From contig NZ_CP020100.1 of assembly GCF_002056295.1 (NCBI RefSeq), positions 1,449,501 to 1,513,500 of the forward strand: a DNA stretch of 64,000 nucleotides, in the 5' to 3' direction. Both the position numbers and the translations under genes were made by a program. Below are positions 1-16,167 of this stretch, in pieces. Within the stretch, counting starts at the first letter, position 1; the number at the start of each line of letters is the position of its first letter. Origin of the DNA: Halopseudomonas phragmitis. Lineage in GTDB: Bacteria; Pseudomonadota; Gammaproteobacteria; Pseudomonadales; Pseudomonadaceae. The notes beneath the pieces were generated by a model that was not told where the DNA came from, did no database searches, and saw only the letters and a program-made list of their open reading frames with translations.

Positions 1-2
1 AC

Positions 3-724
<722 letters not shown>

Positions 725-725
<1 letters not shown>

Positions 726-1303
726 TGGCGCGCATCAACCTGTTACCTTGGCGTGAAGAGCTCAGGGAAGAACGCAAGAAGGAATTTCTTACCGTACTGG
801 CGCTGATTGTGCTGTTTGCCGGTGCGCTGGTGTTCCTGGCCGACCGGCACTTCAACGGCCAGATTTCTCACCAGAATGCCCGCAACGAATTGCTGCGCCA
901 GGAAATTCGTCTGCTTGAGGCGCGGATCCGCGAGATCGATCAGCTTCAGGCTCGGCGTACGCAATTGCTGGAGCGGATGAAAGTCATTCAGGACCTGCAG
1001 GGCAATCGACCGATCATCGTGCGTGTGTTTGATGAGCTGACCCGCTCATTGCCGGACGGCGTTTACTTCACCTCGCTGGAGATGAAGGGCAGCACTATCA
1101 GCGTCAAGGGTGGGGCTGAATCCAATAGCCGGGTTTCCAACCTGATGCGCCAGATGGATGCCTCGGATTGGCTGGCTGCGCCGAACCTCACTGCGGTCCG
1201 GGCCGTCACTCAGGGTGCACTGGATCAGGCTAACGTGTTTGAACTGTCGGTGCGGCAAACCGAACCTGCCACCAGTAGTGAAGAGGGAGGGCAGCCGCAA
1301 TGA
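725..1303 (+). CDS. pilN: Type IV pilus assembly protein PilN
   Basis: Inner-membrane bitopic protein of 192 aa that pairs with PilO and docks PilM. The start chosen is the ATG overlapping the pilM stop. It yields the conserved cytoplasmic INLLPWR motif at residues 4-10, which is the known PilM-binding segment of the family. One membrane helix spans about residues 21-40, followed by a coiled coil (to about residue 90) and a periplasmic ferredoxin-like domain. Its stop overlaps the pilO start (ATGA). Confidence 0.96.
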
Positions 1304-1929
1304 GTCTGGCCCAATCCATTGAAAGTTTGAAAAAGGTCGATATCAACGACCTGGACTTCAACAATATCGGTTCCTGGCCGGGAGCACTCAAAGTCATCGT
1401 CGGGGCCCTGCTGTTGGTGGTGTTGCTGTTCTTGGGCTACCACTTCCACCTTAAGGACCTGCAGGCCAGCCTTGAGCGGGCTGAAGCCCAGGAAACCACC
1501 TTGCGTCGGGATTTTGCCGACAAATCGTTCCGGGCCGCCAACTTGGAAGCCTATAAAGAGCAGCTCGAGGAGATCGAGGAGCGCTTCGGCGCGCTGCTCA
1601 AACAGTTGCCAAGCGATACCGAAGTGCCGGGCCTGCTCGAAGATATCACCCAGATGGGGCTGAACAGCGGCCTGGAGTTTGAATCCATCACCCTGCAGCC
1701 GGAAGTCACCACGCAGTTCTATATCGAACTGCCGATTCGAATCGTGGTTCAGGGCAGCTATCACGATTTGGCGACCTTCGTCAGCAGTGTGGCGGGTCTG
1801 CCGCGGATCGTAACGCTGCACGATTTCACGATTGCGCCCTTGTCTGCCGGCAATCCAGATTTGCTGAAAATGGACATTCTGGCCAAGACCTATCGCTATA
1901 ACGAAGCAGCCGAAGGGGGGCAGCAATGA
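1300..1929 (+). CDS. pilO: Type IV pilus assembly protein PilO
   Basis: Partner of PilN in the inner-membrane alignment complex, 209 aa. It has a short cytoplasmic N-terminus, one membrane helix at about residues 29-49 rich in Leu/Val, a heptad-like coiled coil at about 52-90, and a periplasmic domain. It lies third in pilMNOPQ with ATGA overlaps on both sides, a strong sign of one polycistronic unit with coupled translation. Size and order match Pseudomonas pilO. Confidence 0.96.
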   Translation: MSLAQSIESLKKVDINDLDFNNIGSWPGALKVIVGALLLVVLLFLGYHFHLKDLQASLERAEAQETTLRRDFADKSFRAANLEAYKEQLEEIEERFGALLKQLPSDTEVPGLLEDITQMGLNSGLEFESITLQPEVTTQFYIELPIRIVVQGSYHDLATFVSSVAGLPRIVTLHDFTIAPLSAGNPDLLKMDILAKTYRYNEAAEGGQQ

Positions 1930-2456
1930 TCGTGCGCAAGCGTTTGTTCAGTGCGTTGCTGTTGACGCCGTTGCTGCTCAGTGGTTGCGGTAAGGGCGAG
2001 TTTTCCGATTTGCAAGCATTCATGGATGAGACCCGAGCCCGGCCGGCCGGCAGTATCGAGCCGCTGCCCAGGTTCAAACCGTACGAAGCTTTCACCTACA
2101 GTGCCTCTTCGCTGCGCAGCCCGTTCCAGCCTCCGATCAGGATTGATCTGAGTCAGCGCGAGCGTGGGTCCCAGGGGGTCAAGCCGGATGAAAACCGGGT
2201 TCGCCAGTTCCTGGAAGGGTTCAATATCGAAGGCTTCGAGATGGTCGGCACGCTGAGCAATCAGGGGGGGATGCAGGCGCTGATTCGTGGCGCCGGCAGT
2301 GTGCACCGGGTCAGAATTGGCGATTACCTTGGGCGTAACCATGGGCGGGTCGTCAGCATCGATGAAGGCCGTGTGGACGTGCTTGAAATAGTTCCGGACG
2401 GTGAAGGTGGTTGGTTGGAGCGGCCGCGAACCCTCAGCTTGGCTGGGCGCGGATAA
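1926..2456 (+). CDS. pilP: Type IV pilus assembly lipoprotein PilP
   Basis: Lipoprotein of 176 aa that links the PilNO inner-membrane complex to the PilQ secretin. The N-terminus is a lipoprotein signal: basic residues, a Leu-rich core, then the lipobox LSGC with acylated Cys21. The rest is periplasmic, with a low-complexity stretch followed by a C-terminal beta domain known in the family to contact the PilQ N0 domain. It starts inside the pilO stop (ATGA). Confidence 0.95.
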   Translation: MIVRKRLFSALLLTPLLLSGCGKGEFSDLQAFMDETRARPAGSIEPLPRFKPYEAFTYSASSLRSPFQPPIRIDLSQRERGSQGVKPDENRVRQFLEGFNIEGFEMVGTLSNQGGMQALIRGAGSVHRVRIGDYLGRNHGRVVSIDEGRVDVLEIVPDGEGGWLERPRTLSLAGRG

Positions 2457-2479
2457 ATCAACCAGGGAGAGAGAACAAC

Positions 2480-4642
2480 ATGAACTGCCAACAGTCACGC
2501 GTGGATCGCAATACAATGCCTCTAACCAGGAAGTTTTCCCTCGCTGCAGTCCTAGCGCTGCTCAGTCCCCTGGCCTTGGCGGCCAACCTGCAGAACCTGG
2601 ATGTTGCCGCATTGCCGGGTGATCGGGTCGAACTCAAACTGTCATTTGACGAGCCGCTGAGCGATGCTCCGCGTGGCTACACCATCGACCAGCCAGCCCG
2701 GATCGCTCTGGATCTGCCTGGAGTAAAAAACCAACTAGGGCAGCGCAGCCGGGAGCTCGGGCTGGGCAATGCTCGCAGCGTCAACGTAGTTGAGGCCAAT
2801 GATCGCACCCGCCTGATCATCAATCTGACCAATCTGGTGCCGTACAACACTCGGATCGATGGCAACCACCTTTATGTGCTGGTCGGTGCGCAAAGTGCGC
2901 CAGGCTACAGTGCTGCTCCGGCCTCGACCGCCTCGGCTCCGGCCGCCAGTCCCAGTTGGCGTGACGCCGGCCAGCCGGCGGTCAGTGCTCCGGCTGCCGG
3001 TGGTCGGGCGATCACCAGTCTGGACTTTCAGCGTGGTGAGCAGGGCGAAGGTAATGTGATCATTGATCTGTCCGACGCCTCGATCCGGGTTGATGTTCAG
3101 GAGCAGGGCGGCCGGGTTCGTCTGAACTTCCCCGATACCCGCCTGCCTGACCCGCTGCGTGTTCGTCTGGATGTTAAGGACTTCGCAACGCCGGTGAATT
3201 TCATCAACGCCAGCAGCACCAGCTCCGGGGCCAGTATCAGCATTGAGCCGAGCGGCTACTACGAGCACCTGACCTATCAGGCCGACAATCGTCTGATCGT
3301 CAGCTTCAAGCCCCTGACTCGGGCCGAAGCCGATCAGCGCCGCGCCGATGCCTTTACCTACACCGGTGAAAAACTGTCGCTGAACTTCCAGGATATCGAA
3401 GTGCGCTCGGTGCTGCAGTTGATTGCCGATTTCACCGACCTCAATCTGGTGGCCAGTGACACCGTACAGGGCAGCATTACCCTGCGCCTGCAGAATGTGC
3501 CCTGGGATCAGGCTCTGGATCTGGTGCTCAAGACCAAGGGGCTGGATCAGCGCCGAATTGGCAACGTGCTGCTGGTCGCGCCGGCAGATGAAATCGCCGC
3601 CCGTGAGCGTCAGGAACTGGAGTCTCAGCGCCAGATCGCGGAACTGGCTCCGCTGCGTCGTGAGCTGATTCAGGTCAACTATGCCAAGGCGGCCGATATC
3701 GCCAAGCTGTTCGCCTCGGTTACGGCTAATGACAGTGGCCAGCAGCGTGGTTCGATCACGGTGGATGACCGTACCAACAGCATCATTGCAATGGAAACCC
3801 AGGACAAGTTGGACGAGTTGCGCCGTATCGTTACCCAATTGGACATTCCGGTACGCCAGGTCATGATCGAGGCGCGGATTGTTGAGGCCAATGTCGGTTT
3901 CGACAAGGCGCTCGGGGTGCGCTGGGGTGGTAACGTCTGGATGGGTGACCGCTTCACAGTATTTGGCAAGGACGGCGAAAGCGGTGTGGATGATGACGAA
4001 GATGCTTCGACTGCACGATTCCAAGGGCGGCGGACGCTGCCTGTTAACACCCCGTTCGTCGATCTGGGTGTGCTGAACTCCACTTCCGGTATCGGTATCG
4101 GCTTCCTGACCAATAACGCGATCCTCGATCTGCAGTTGTCGGCGATGGAAAGTACCGGTAACGGTGAGGTCATTTCCCAGCCCAAGGTGGTAACCTCGGA
4201 CAAGGAAACCGCCAAGATCCTCAAGGGTTCCGAAATTCCCTATCAGGAAGCCAGCTCCAGCGGTGCCACTACTACCGCCTTCGCTGAAGCCGTACTGTCG
4301 CTGGAGGTGACTCCGCAGATCACTCCCGACAATCAGGTAATCATGGACGTGGTGGTTACCAAGGACGAGCCGGACTTCACCAATACCGTTAATGGTGTTC
4401 CGACCATCCGCAAGAACGAGGTCAATGCCAAGATCCTGGTGGCCGATGGCGAAACCATCGTGATCGGCGGAGTATTTGCCAGTGAGACCCAGCGTGGTCA
4501 GGAGAAGGTACCGTTCCTGGGCGATCTGCCTGTGTTGGGCAGAATGTTCCGCCGCGACATTTCGATCGACAACAAGACCGAACTGTTGATCTTCCTGACA
4601 CCGCGTATTATCAATAACGGGGCTATCTCACTTGCCAGGTAA
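2480..4642 (+). CDS. pilQ: Type IV pilus secretin PilQ
   Basis: Outer-membrane secretin pore through which the pilus fibre passes, 720 aa. The start is the ATG behind a purine-rich GGGAGAGA site. A second in-frame ATG at 2516 would shorten the n-region and give a more typical signal peptide, so the start is not settled. A signal sequence ends near LALA. Two AMIN (peptidoglycan-binding) domains lie at about 40-310, N0/N1 domains at about 320-480, and the secretin core runs to the C-terminus, including the VPFLGDLPVLGRMFR stretch near the end. It closes the pilMNOPQ operon, and aroK follows after 5 bp. Confidence 0.96.
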   Translation: MNCQQSRVDRNTMPLTRKFSLAAVLALLSPLALAANLQNLDVAALPGDRVELKLSFDEPLSDAPRGYTIDQPARIALDLPGVKNQLGQRSRELGLGNARSVNVVEANDRTRLIINLTNLVPYNTRIDGNHLYVLVGAQSAPGYSAAPASTASAPAASPSWRDAGQPAVSAPAAGGRAITSLDFQRGEQGEGNVIIDLSDASIRVDVQEQGGRVRLNFPDTRLPDPLRVRLDVKDFATPVNFINASSTSSGASISIEPSGYYEHLTYQADNRLIVSFKPLTRAEADQRRADAFTYTGEKLSLNFQDIEVRSVLQLIADFTDLNLVASDTVQGSITLRLQNVPWDQALDLVLKTKGLDQRRIGNVLLVAPADEIAARERQELESQRQIAELAPLRRELIQVNYAKAADIAKLFASVTANDSGQQRGSITVDDRTNSIIAMETQDKLDELRRIVTQLDIPVRQVMIEARIVEANVGFDKALGVRWGGNVWMGDRFTVFGKDGESGVDDDEDASTARFQGRRTLPVNTPFVDLGVLNSTSGIGIGFLTNNAILDLQLSAMESTGNGEVISQPKVVTSDKETAKILKGSEIPYQEASSSGATTTAFAEAVLSLEVTPQITPDNQVIMDVVVTKDEPDFTNTVNGVPTIRKNEVNAKILVADGETIVIGGVFASETQRGQEKVPFLGDLPVLGRMFRRDISIDNKTELLIFLTPRIINNGAISLAR

Positions 4643-4647
4643 GTTAA

Positions 4648-5166
4648 TTGCGTAACGTGTTTCTGGTAGGCCCGATGGGAGCAGGGAAAAGCACCATCGG
4701 GCGTTTGCTTGCCAAAGAACTCAAATATCCCTTCAAGGATTCCGACCGGGAAATCGAGGCGCGCACCGGGGCAGATATTCCCTGGATTTTCGACGTGGAA
4801 GGCGAAGAGGGCTTTCGTCAGCGTGAAGAAGCCATGATTGCCGAACTGGTGTGCGAGCAGGGAATTGTGCTGGCCACCGGTGGCGGTGTGGTGATGCGTG
4901 AATCCAATCGTCGGGCCTTGGCCGAGCATGGTCTGGTGGTTTATCTGCGGACCAGTGTCGAGCAACAGTTGCAGCGTACCGCCAAGGATCGCCAGCGCCC
5001 GTTGTTGCAGACTGCTGACCCTGAGAAGGTGCTGCGCGAACTAATGGCCAGGCGCGATCCGCTGTATCGCGAGATCGCCGGGCTGACCATCGATACCGAC
5101 CAGCGTGGCCCCAAGGCAGTGGTCAATACCATCGTTGCCCGACTGCTGGACGAGCAGGGCGCGTGA
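4648..5166 (+). CDS. aroK: Shikimate kinase AroK
   Basis: Phosphorylates shikimate at the 3-hydroxyl using ATP, the fifth step toward chorismate. It is 172 aa, the usual size. The Walker A loop GPMGAGKS is at residues 8-15, with a shikimate-binding DSDREIE segment and the TGGGVV loop. The best start is TTG at 4648: it gives [11 protein letters not shown], the family N-terminus, and has an AGGTAAG ribosome site. It follows pilQ by 5 bp, an arrangement conserved in pseudomonads, and precedes aroB. Confidence 0.95.
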   Translation: MRNVFLVGPMGAGKSTIGRLLAKELKYPFKDSDREIEARTGADIPWIFDVEGEEGFRQREEAMIAELVCEQGIVLATGGGVVMRESNRRALAEHGLVVYLRTSVEQQLQRTAKDRQRPLLQTADPEKVLRELMARRDPLYREIAGLTIDTDQRGPKAVVNTIVARLLDEQGA

Positions 5167-5247
5167 GTTGGGTCGATCTGGTGCCTGGCTCGTGCGCTGG
5201 AACCGGGGACTGATGTATCCTTTCCGCAACTTTCCGGGAGAGGCTCC

Positions 5248-6327
5248 ATGCACCGATTGACCGTAGATCTCGCTGACCGCAGTTATCCCATCTCGATTGG
5301 TAAGGGCTTGCTCGACCAGCTCGAGCAGTTTGCTCCCTATATCGCCGGGCGTCAGGTTTGCATCGTTACCGACGATATCGTGGCCCCATTGTATCTGGAG
5401 CGGTTGACCCGGACTCTGGACGGTTATCAGGTGTTGCCGGTGGTTCTGCCGACCGGCGAGGCTTACAAGAACTGGGCAACCCTGCAGCAGATTTTCGATG
5501 CCCTGCTGGCGGCCAGGCATGATCGGCGCACTACCCTGATCGCCTTGGGCGGCGGGGTGATTGGTGACATGACAGGGTTTGCCGCGGCCTGCTATCAGCG
5601 CGGGGTCGACTTCATTCAGGTGCCGACTACGCTGTTGTCGCAGGTTGACTCCTCCGTGGGAGGCAAGACAGGCATCAACCACCCGGCCGGCAAGAACATG
5701 ATCGGTGCCTTCTATCAGCCCAAGGCGGTAGTGATCGATACCGATAGCCTGTCCACCTTGCCACAGCGTGAAGTCAGTGCCGGTCTGGCGGAAATCATCA
5801 AATACGGTCTGATCCGCGACATCGAATTCCTGGCCTGGCTTGAGGCGCACATGGTGGCATTGCGTGGGCTTGAGTCTGAGGCAATCACCCAGGCGATTGC
5901 CCGTTCCTGCGAGATCAAGGCTGAGGTGGTAGCTGCCGATGAGCGCGAAGGTGGTTTGCGCGCGATCCTCAATCTGGGCCACACCTTCGGCCATGCGATT
6001 GAGGCGCATCAGGGCTATGGGCAGTGGTTGCATGGAGAGGCAGTAGGCGCCGGTATGGTCATGGCGCTTGAGCTTTCCCGACGCCAGGGCTGGATCGATG
6101 CGGCTGACTTCCAGCGCGCAGTGACTCTGATTGCCGCTGCCGGCCTGCCGGTTCAGGCTCCCGCGCAAATGGCGGCGGAGGATTTTAGCCGGCTGATGGC
6201 GGTCGACAAGAAAGTTCTGGACGGCCAGTTGCGCCTGGTGTTGCTGCAGCGCCTGGGCGAGGCGGTGATAACCGCCGATTATGACAAGGATGCGCTGCTG
6301 GCGACGCTGTCAGCCAGCGCGAAATGA
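5248..6327 (+). CDS. aroB: 3-dehydroquinate synthase AroB
   Basis: NAD- and metal-dependent cyclisation of DAHP to 3-dehydroquinate, 359 aa. Family signatures are the [12 protein letters not shown] dinucleotide region, [20 protein letters not shown] substrate loop, and the metal ligands in [12 protein letters not shown]. The ATG is preceded by GGGAGAGG. The gene is in the same orientation as aroK, 81 bp downstream, and its stop overlaps the first possible start of the next gene. Confidence 0.97.
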   Translation: MHRLTVDLADRSYPISIGKGLLDQLEQFAPYIAGRQVCIVTDDIVAPLYLERLTRTLDGYQVLPVVLPTGEAYKNWATLQQIFDALLAARHDRRTTLIALGGGVIGDMTGFAAACYQRGVDFIQVPTTLLSQVDSSVGGKTGINHPAGKNMIGAFYQPKAVVIDTDSLSTLPQREVSAGLAEIIKYGLIRDIEFLAWLEAHMVALRGLESEAITQAIARSCEIKAEVVAADEREGGLRAILNLGHTFGHAIEAHQGYGQWLHGEAVGAGMVMALELSRRQGWIDAADFQRAVTLIAAAGLPVQAPAQMAAEDFSRLMAVDKKVLDGQLRLVLLQRLGEAVITADYDKDALLATLSASAK

Positions 6328-6344
6328 CGGAGACCGAGGCGCAC

Positions 6345-7799
6345 ATGTCAGCTCTGACGGGTGTAGAAAGTTATCTCGAGCATTACCAGCTCAGCCATGA
6401 TCCCTTTGCCGCCCGCACGCCGGGCTTCAAATTTTTTACCCCCAAGCGCAAGGAAGTGCTGGCCGAGTTACACCACCTGGCTCGTTATGCCAGCAACCTG
6501 TTGGTCATCACAGGGCCGCATGGTAGCGGCAAGACTTTGTTGCGCCAGGCGTTGGTCGCCAGTTGCAACAAGGATACGGTGCAGTGCGTGGTGATGTCTG
6601 CCCGTGAGCACTCGGGTGAGGCTCAGGTGCTGGCAAGCCTCTGCCAGGCCGCCGAGGCCGGATCGCAGGATATCCAGGCCTTGCTGGCCAGAGCGGAACA
6701 GTTGCATCAGGTCGGGATTCAGCTGTATCTGGTGGTCGATGATGCCGAGAAGCTTGACCAGCAAGCATTGCAGTTGCTGGCCGACCTGAGCCAGGTTGCC
6801 GGCAAGGCGGCGCCCCGGGTGTTTCTGTTCGCTGAGCCGGCGTTCGAAGAAGCGCTGGCCCGACTGGATACCGATGGAGAGCCGGACTGGGTGCGCCGCA
6901 TCGAGTTGCTGCCCTATGAACTGGACGATACCCGGGATTATCTGGCACAGCGTCTGGAGGCAGCCGGTCAGGGTATAGAGCTGCTTGATGATAGGCAGGT
7001 CCTTTGGATCCATGAACATAGTGGCGGCTGGCCTGGAGCGATCAATCAGGCTGGGCGCCAGGCGATGATGGCGGCGATGGGCGATGAATTGGAGGTGCCG
7101 AGGGCGGCGCGCAAGGGGCTGGTGTTGCCGCTACGCTCACTGGTGGCCCTGGTGCTGGTAGGTTTGGGTGTGATGTTCGCCTGGTTCATGGGCGACCGGC
7201 CGCAGGAGCCTTCCCGTACCGTATTGCAGTTGCCTGACCCCGTGGTTGAGGTGGAGGCGCGCCCGACCCCGTCTCCGCAGCCAGCCCTGGTTGCGCCGGT
7301 GGAAATAGATCCCGTGGCCGAGCCGCTTGCGTCTGCACCTGAACCTGCGCCTGCACCTGTAGTGGCCGAGCCAGAGATTGCGCCGCCTGCTGAACCGGTT
7401 GCGGAGCCTGAGCCGATTGCAGCGCCGACCCCGGCGCCCCCGCCAGTGACCACTGCGTCTGCTCCTGCCGCCGCACCAGTACCGTCTTCTGAGACTGCTG
7501 TTGGTGGCGCGCATACTGCTGCCTGGTATCGTCAGCGCCAGGGCAGTGAGTATGTGCTGCAGTTGCTGGGTACGCGCTCACGTCAGGCAGCGCTGGATTT
7601 CGTTGCGGCCCAGCGTGGTGTCAGTGATCTGGGCTACTTCGAGACGCGTCACGAAGGGCAGCCCTGGTTCGTGGTAACCCAGGGGGTCTATCCAGGACGC
7701 CAGCAGGCCCAGCAGGCAGTTAATGGCTTGCCGGAGGCTGTGCGCCGACAAAACCCCTGGCCCAGGAGTATTGCCAGCATTCAGCAATCGTTGCAGTAA
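6345..7799 (+). CDS. DamX-like AAA ATPase with C-terminal SPOR domain
   Basis: Predicted inner-membrane protein of 484 aa. Order: an ExeA-like AAA domain with Walker A GPHGSGKT near residue 50, one membrane helix at about residues 260-280, a long Pro/Ala/Glu-rich linker (about 300-385), and a C-terminal SPOR domain. SPOR domains bind denuded septal peptidoglycan, so a role in division is likely. I prefer ATG 6345, which has GAGG five bases upstream and leads quickly to the HYQLSHDPF motif. ATG 6324, overlapping the aroB stop, has no ribosome site. The aroK-aroB-damX order is conserved in gammaproteobacteria. Confidence 0.85.
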   Translation: MSALTGVESYLEHYQLSHDPFAARTPGFKFFTPKRKEVLAELHHLARYASNLLVITGPHGSGKTLLRQALVASCNKDTVQCVVMSAREHSGEAQVLASLCQAAEAGSQDIQALLARAEQLHQVGIQLYLVVDDAEKLDQQALQLLADLSQVAGKAAPRVFLFAEPAFEEALARLDTDGEPDWVRRIELLPYELDDTRDYLAQRLEAAGQGIELLDDRQVLWIHEHSGGWPGAINQAGRQAMMAAMGDELEVPRAARKGLVLPLRSLVALVLVGLGVMFAWFMGDRPQEPSRTVLQLPDPVVEVEARPTPSPQPALVAPVEIDPVAEPLASAPEPAPAPVVAEPEIAPPAEPVAEPEPIAAPTPAPPPVTTASAPAAAPVPSSETAVGGAHTAAWYRQRQGSEYVLQLLGTRSRQAALDFVAAQRGVSDLGYFETRHEGQPWFVVTQGVYPGRQQAQQAVNGLPEAVRRQNPWPRSIASIQQSLQ

Positions 7800-7806
7800 T
7801 CACTTC

Positions 7807-7835
7807 GGCCGGGGCCTGTCTCACAGGCCCCGGCC
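7807..7835 (+). terminator. Strong hairpin after the pil-aro-damX genes
   Basis: A perfect 13-bp stem (GGCCGGGGCCTGT with its complement) around a 3-base CTC loop, 8 bases after the damX-like stop. There is no uridine run after it, so it may act as a processing or stability hairpin, or need Rho, rather than being a classical intrinsic terminator. Confidence 0.5.
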
Positions 7836-7933
7836 AGACCCTTGAAGGGTCGAAATAACGACCAGCCACCGAAAAAGCTTTCCTATTTACGACATTTGGA
7901 TATGCTTTTGCGGCAGAAAGTGCCGAAAAAAAA

Positions 7934-7962
7934 TTGTGGCGGTACCTGCCCCTGTGTAAAAT
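7934..7962 (+). promoter_or_regulatory. Candidate sigma-70 promoter of gltBD
   Basis: TTGTGG at 7934-7939 and TAAAAT at 7957-7962 are separated by 17 bases, about 90 bases ahead of the gltB ATG. The leader that follows contains a T-rich stretch near 7991-7998. This is pattern matching only. Confidence 0.4.
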
Positions 7963-8053
7963 GACTGCCCTTTTGTCCCGCGCCTGACCAGTTTTTTTTC
8001 TGTTCTGGTTTATGCAAGCGCTTGAAATTAATAGATTTTCTGAGAGTGTGCCT

Positions 8054-12502
<4,449 letters not shown>

Positions 12503-12516
12503 GACGAGCGTCCAGC

Positions 12517-14012
<1,496 letters not shown>

Positions 14013-14030
14013 TCGCTGAGCGATCCTGGA

Positions 14031-14062
14031 AGGGCGCCTGATGGCGCCCTTTTTGTTTGTTT
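14031..14062 (+). terminator. Intrinsic terminator of gltBD
   Basis: A perfect 8-bp stem AGGGCGCC / GGCGCCCT with a TGAT loop, followed directly by TTTTTGTTTGTTTG. It starts 18 bases after the gltD stop. Confidence 0.9.
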
Positions 14063-14276
14063 GGGCGAGAGTTGCGTTGGGTGGTGGCGGGGCTTGGCCT
14101 GGTCGAGACACGCTACAAGCCTTCCCTGGGGCAGTACGGCTAGATGCACAAAGGCGCAGAATCGGATCCACAAAGCTCGCCAAGCCTGAGGCGTGGCAGT
14201 TCGCCGCACCAGGCCTGATCTTTGCAGTCAAATCCCGGTACAATGGCCGCTGATTCCGCAACTGGACACAGATCCC

Positions 14277-15359
14277 ATGACCGAACTCAAGAATGATCGC
14301 TTTCTGCGCGCCCTGCAGCGCCAACCCGTGGACGTGACCCCGGTCTGGATGATGCGGCAGGCTGGACGCTATCTGCCCGAGTATCGTGCATCGCGAGCTC
14401 GTGCTGGCGACTTCATGGGGCTGTGCACCAATCCCGAGATGGCCTGCGAAGTCACCCTACAGCCGCTTGAGCGCTACCCGCTGGACGCTGCGATCCTGTT
14501 CTCCGACATTCTCACCATTCCCGACGCCATGGGCCTGGGGCTGTACTTCGAGACTGGCGAGGGTCCGCGCTTTCGCAAGCGTATCGACAGCGTCGCCGAT
14601 ATTGCCGCGCTGCCGATTCCCGACCCCGAAAAGGATCTGGGCTATGTGATGAATGCCGTGCGCACCATCCGCCGTGAACTCAATGGGCGGGTACCGCTGA
14701 TCGGCTTTTCCGGCAGCCCCTGGACTCTGGCCACCTACATGGTCGAGGGTGGCTCGTCGAAGGATTTCCGTAAGACCAAGGCCATGCTCTACAACGAGCC
14801 GGAAGCCATGCACCAGTTGCTCGGCAAGCTGGCCGATGCGGTGACCAGTTACCTCAATGGTCAGATCCTGGCTGGCGCCCAGGCGGTACAGATCTTCGAT
14901 ACCTGGGGTGGCAATCTGTCGGCCGATGCCTACCAGAAGTTCTCGTTGGCCTATATGCGCAAGATCGTATCCAGACTGATTCGTGAGCACGATGGTCGCA
15001 AGGTGCCGGTGATTCTGTTTACCAAGAATGGCGGTCTGTGGCTGGAAAGTATTGCCGAGTCCGGCGCCGACGCGTTGGGCCTGGACTGGACCATGGATAT
15101 CGGCGTGGCCCGTTCGCGGGTTGGTGCCAAGGTAGCCTTGCAGGGCAACATGGACCCGGCGGTGCTGTACGCCAGTCCGGATGCTATCCGCGCCGAAGTC
15201 GGGCGGATTCTGGCCAGTTACGGCAAGGGCAGTGGCCATGTTTTCAACCTCGGCCACGGGATTACTCCCGAGGTCGACCCAGCCCACGCCGGGGCCTTTA
15301 TCGAGGCGGTACACGAATTGTCAGCGAAATATCATGATCCCTCTGCCATAGTGGTCTGA
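14277..15359 (+). CDS. hemE: Uroporphyrinogen decarboxylase HemE
   Basis: Decarboxylates the four acetate side chains of uroporphyrinogen III to give coproporphyrinogen III in haem synthesis. It is 360 aa from ATG 14277. Signatures are [16 protein letters not shown] at the N-terminus, [12 protein letters not shown] (with the catalytic Asp), [13 protein letters not shown], and [12 protein letters not shown] near the end. It is cytosolic and cofactor-free. The roughly 210 bases between the gltD terminator and this start contain a possible TACAAT -10 box at 14239 but no convincing -35. Confidence 0.96.
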   Translation: MTELKNDRFLRALQRQPVDVTPVWMMRQAGRYLPEYRASRARAGDFMGLCTNPEMACEVTLQPLERYPLDAAILFSDILTIPDAMGLGLYFETGEGPRFRKRIDSVADIAALPIPDPEKDLGYVMNAVRTIRRELNGRVPLIGFSGSPWTLATYMVEGGSSKDFRKTKAMLYNEPEAMHQLLGKLADAVTSYLNGQILAGAQAVQIFDTWGGNLSADAYQKFSLAYMRKIVSRLIREHDGRKVPVILFTKNGGLWLESIAESGADALGLDWTMDIGVARSRVGAKVALQGNMDPAVLYASPDAIRAEVGRILASYGKGSGHVFNLGHGITPEVDPAHAGAFIEAVHELSAKYHDPSAIVV

Positions 15360-15390
15360 GGTTAGGCGTGGGTTGTAAGGAGAGACGGCT

Positions 15391-16161
15391 ATGCGGCGAG
15401 TGGTATTCAATCAGAAGGGCGGGGTGGGCAAGTCGAGCATTGCCTGCAATCTGGCGGCCGTGAGTGCGGCGGCCGGCTACAAGACCCTGGTGGTCGATCT
15501 CGATCCGCAGGCCAATTCCAGTCATTACCTGCTGGGTGATGGGCTGGCCAATGTGGATCATACCTTGGCCGATTTCTTTGCCGAGACTTTGTCAGCCAGC
15601 CTGTTCAGCAAGAAGGCTGAGCAGTTCGTCAGTGAAACGCCGTTCGAGAACCTTTGGTTGATGCCGGCCAGCCCCGAGCTGGCCGAGCTGCAGCACAAGC
15701 TGGAGTCACGCTACAAGATCCAGAAGCTGCGCAAGCTGCTCAAGGATCTCAAGGGCAGCTATGAGCGGATCTACATTGATACCGCTCCGGCTTTCAACTT
15801 CTACACCATTTCGGCTCTGATCGCGGCCGATCGTTGCCTGATTCCCTTCGACTGTGATGCCTTCTCGCGTCAGGCCCTGTATGGCCTGCTCCGCGAACTG
15901 GAGGACATTCGCGAGGAGCACAACGACGAGCTGGAAGTGGAAGGTATCGTGGTCAACCAGTTTCAGCCGCGGGCGACCCTGCCTCAGCAGATGATCGACG
16001 AACTGGTCGCCGAAGGGTTGCCGGTACTGCCGGTACACCTGCCCAGTTCCGTGCGTATGCGTGAATCACACCAGGCCAGCACGCCGCTGATCTTTCTCGA
16101 CGGGCGGCACAAGCTGACCCAGCAATTCATCAATTTGCACGATCATCTGGAAAGCCGCTGA
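15391..16161 (+). CDS. Orphan ParA/MinD-family ATPase
   Basis: Deviant Walker ATPase of 256 aa with KGGVGKSS at residues 9-16 (signature Lys9, catalytic-loop Lys14), the switch [10 protein letters not shown] and IDTAPAF. No parB-like gene or parS-like repeats lie nearby, so this is an orphan ParA. Such proteins position cargo (chemosensory arrays, flagella or other complexes) on the nucleoid or membrane. The ATG has a good AAGGAGAG site and lies 31 bp after hemE. A close homologue sits in this neighbourhood in P. aeruginosa (from memory), with cargo unknown to me. Confidence 0.85.
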   Translation: MRRVVFNQKGGVGKSSIACNLAAVSAAAGYKTLVVDLDPQANSSHYLLGDGLANVDHTLADFFAETLSASLFSKKAEQFVSETPFENLWLMPASPELAELQHKLESRYKIQKLRKLLKDLKGSYERIYIDTAPAFNFYTISALIAADRCLIPFDCDAFSRQALYGLLRELEDIREEHNDELEVEGIVVNQFQPRATLPQQMIDELVAEGLPVLPVHLPSSVRMRESHQASTPLIFLDGRHKLTQQFINLHDHLESR

Positions 16162-16167
16162 GTCTAC

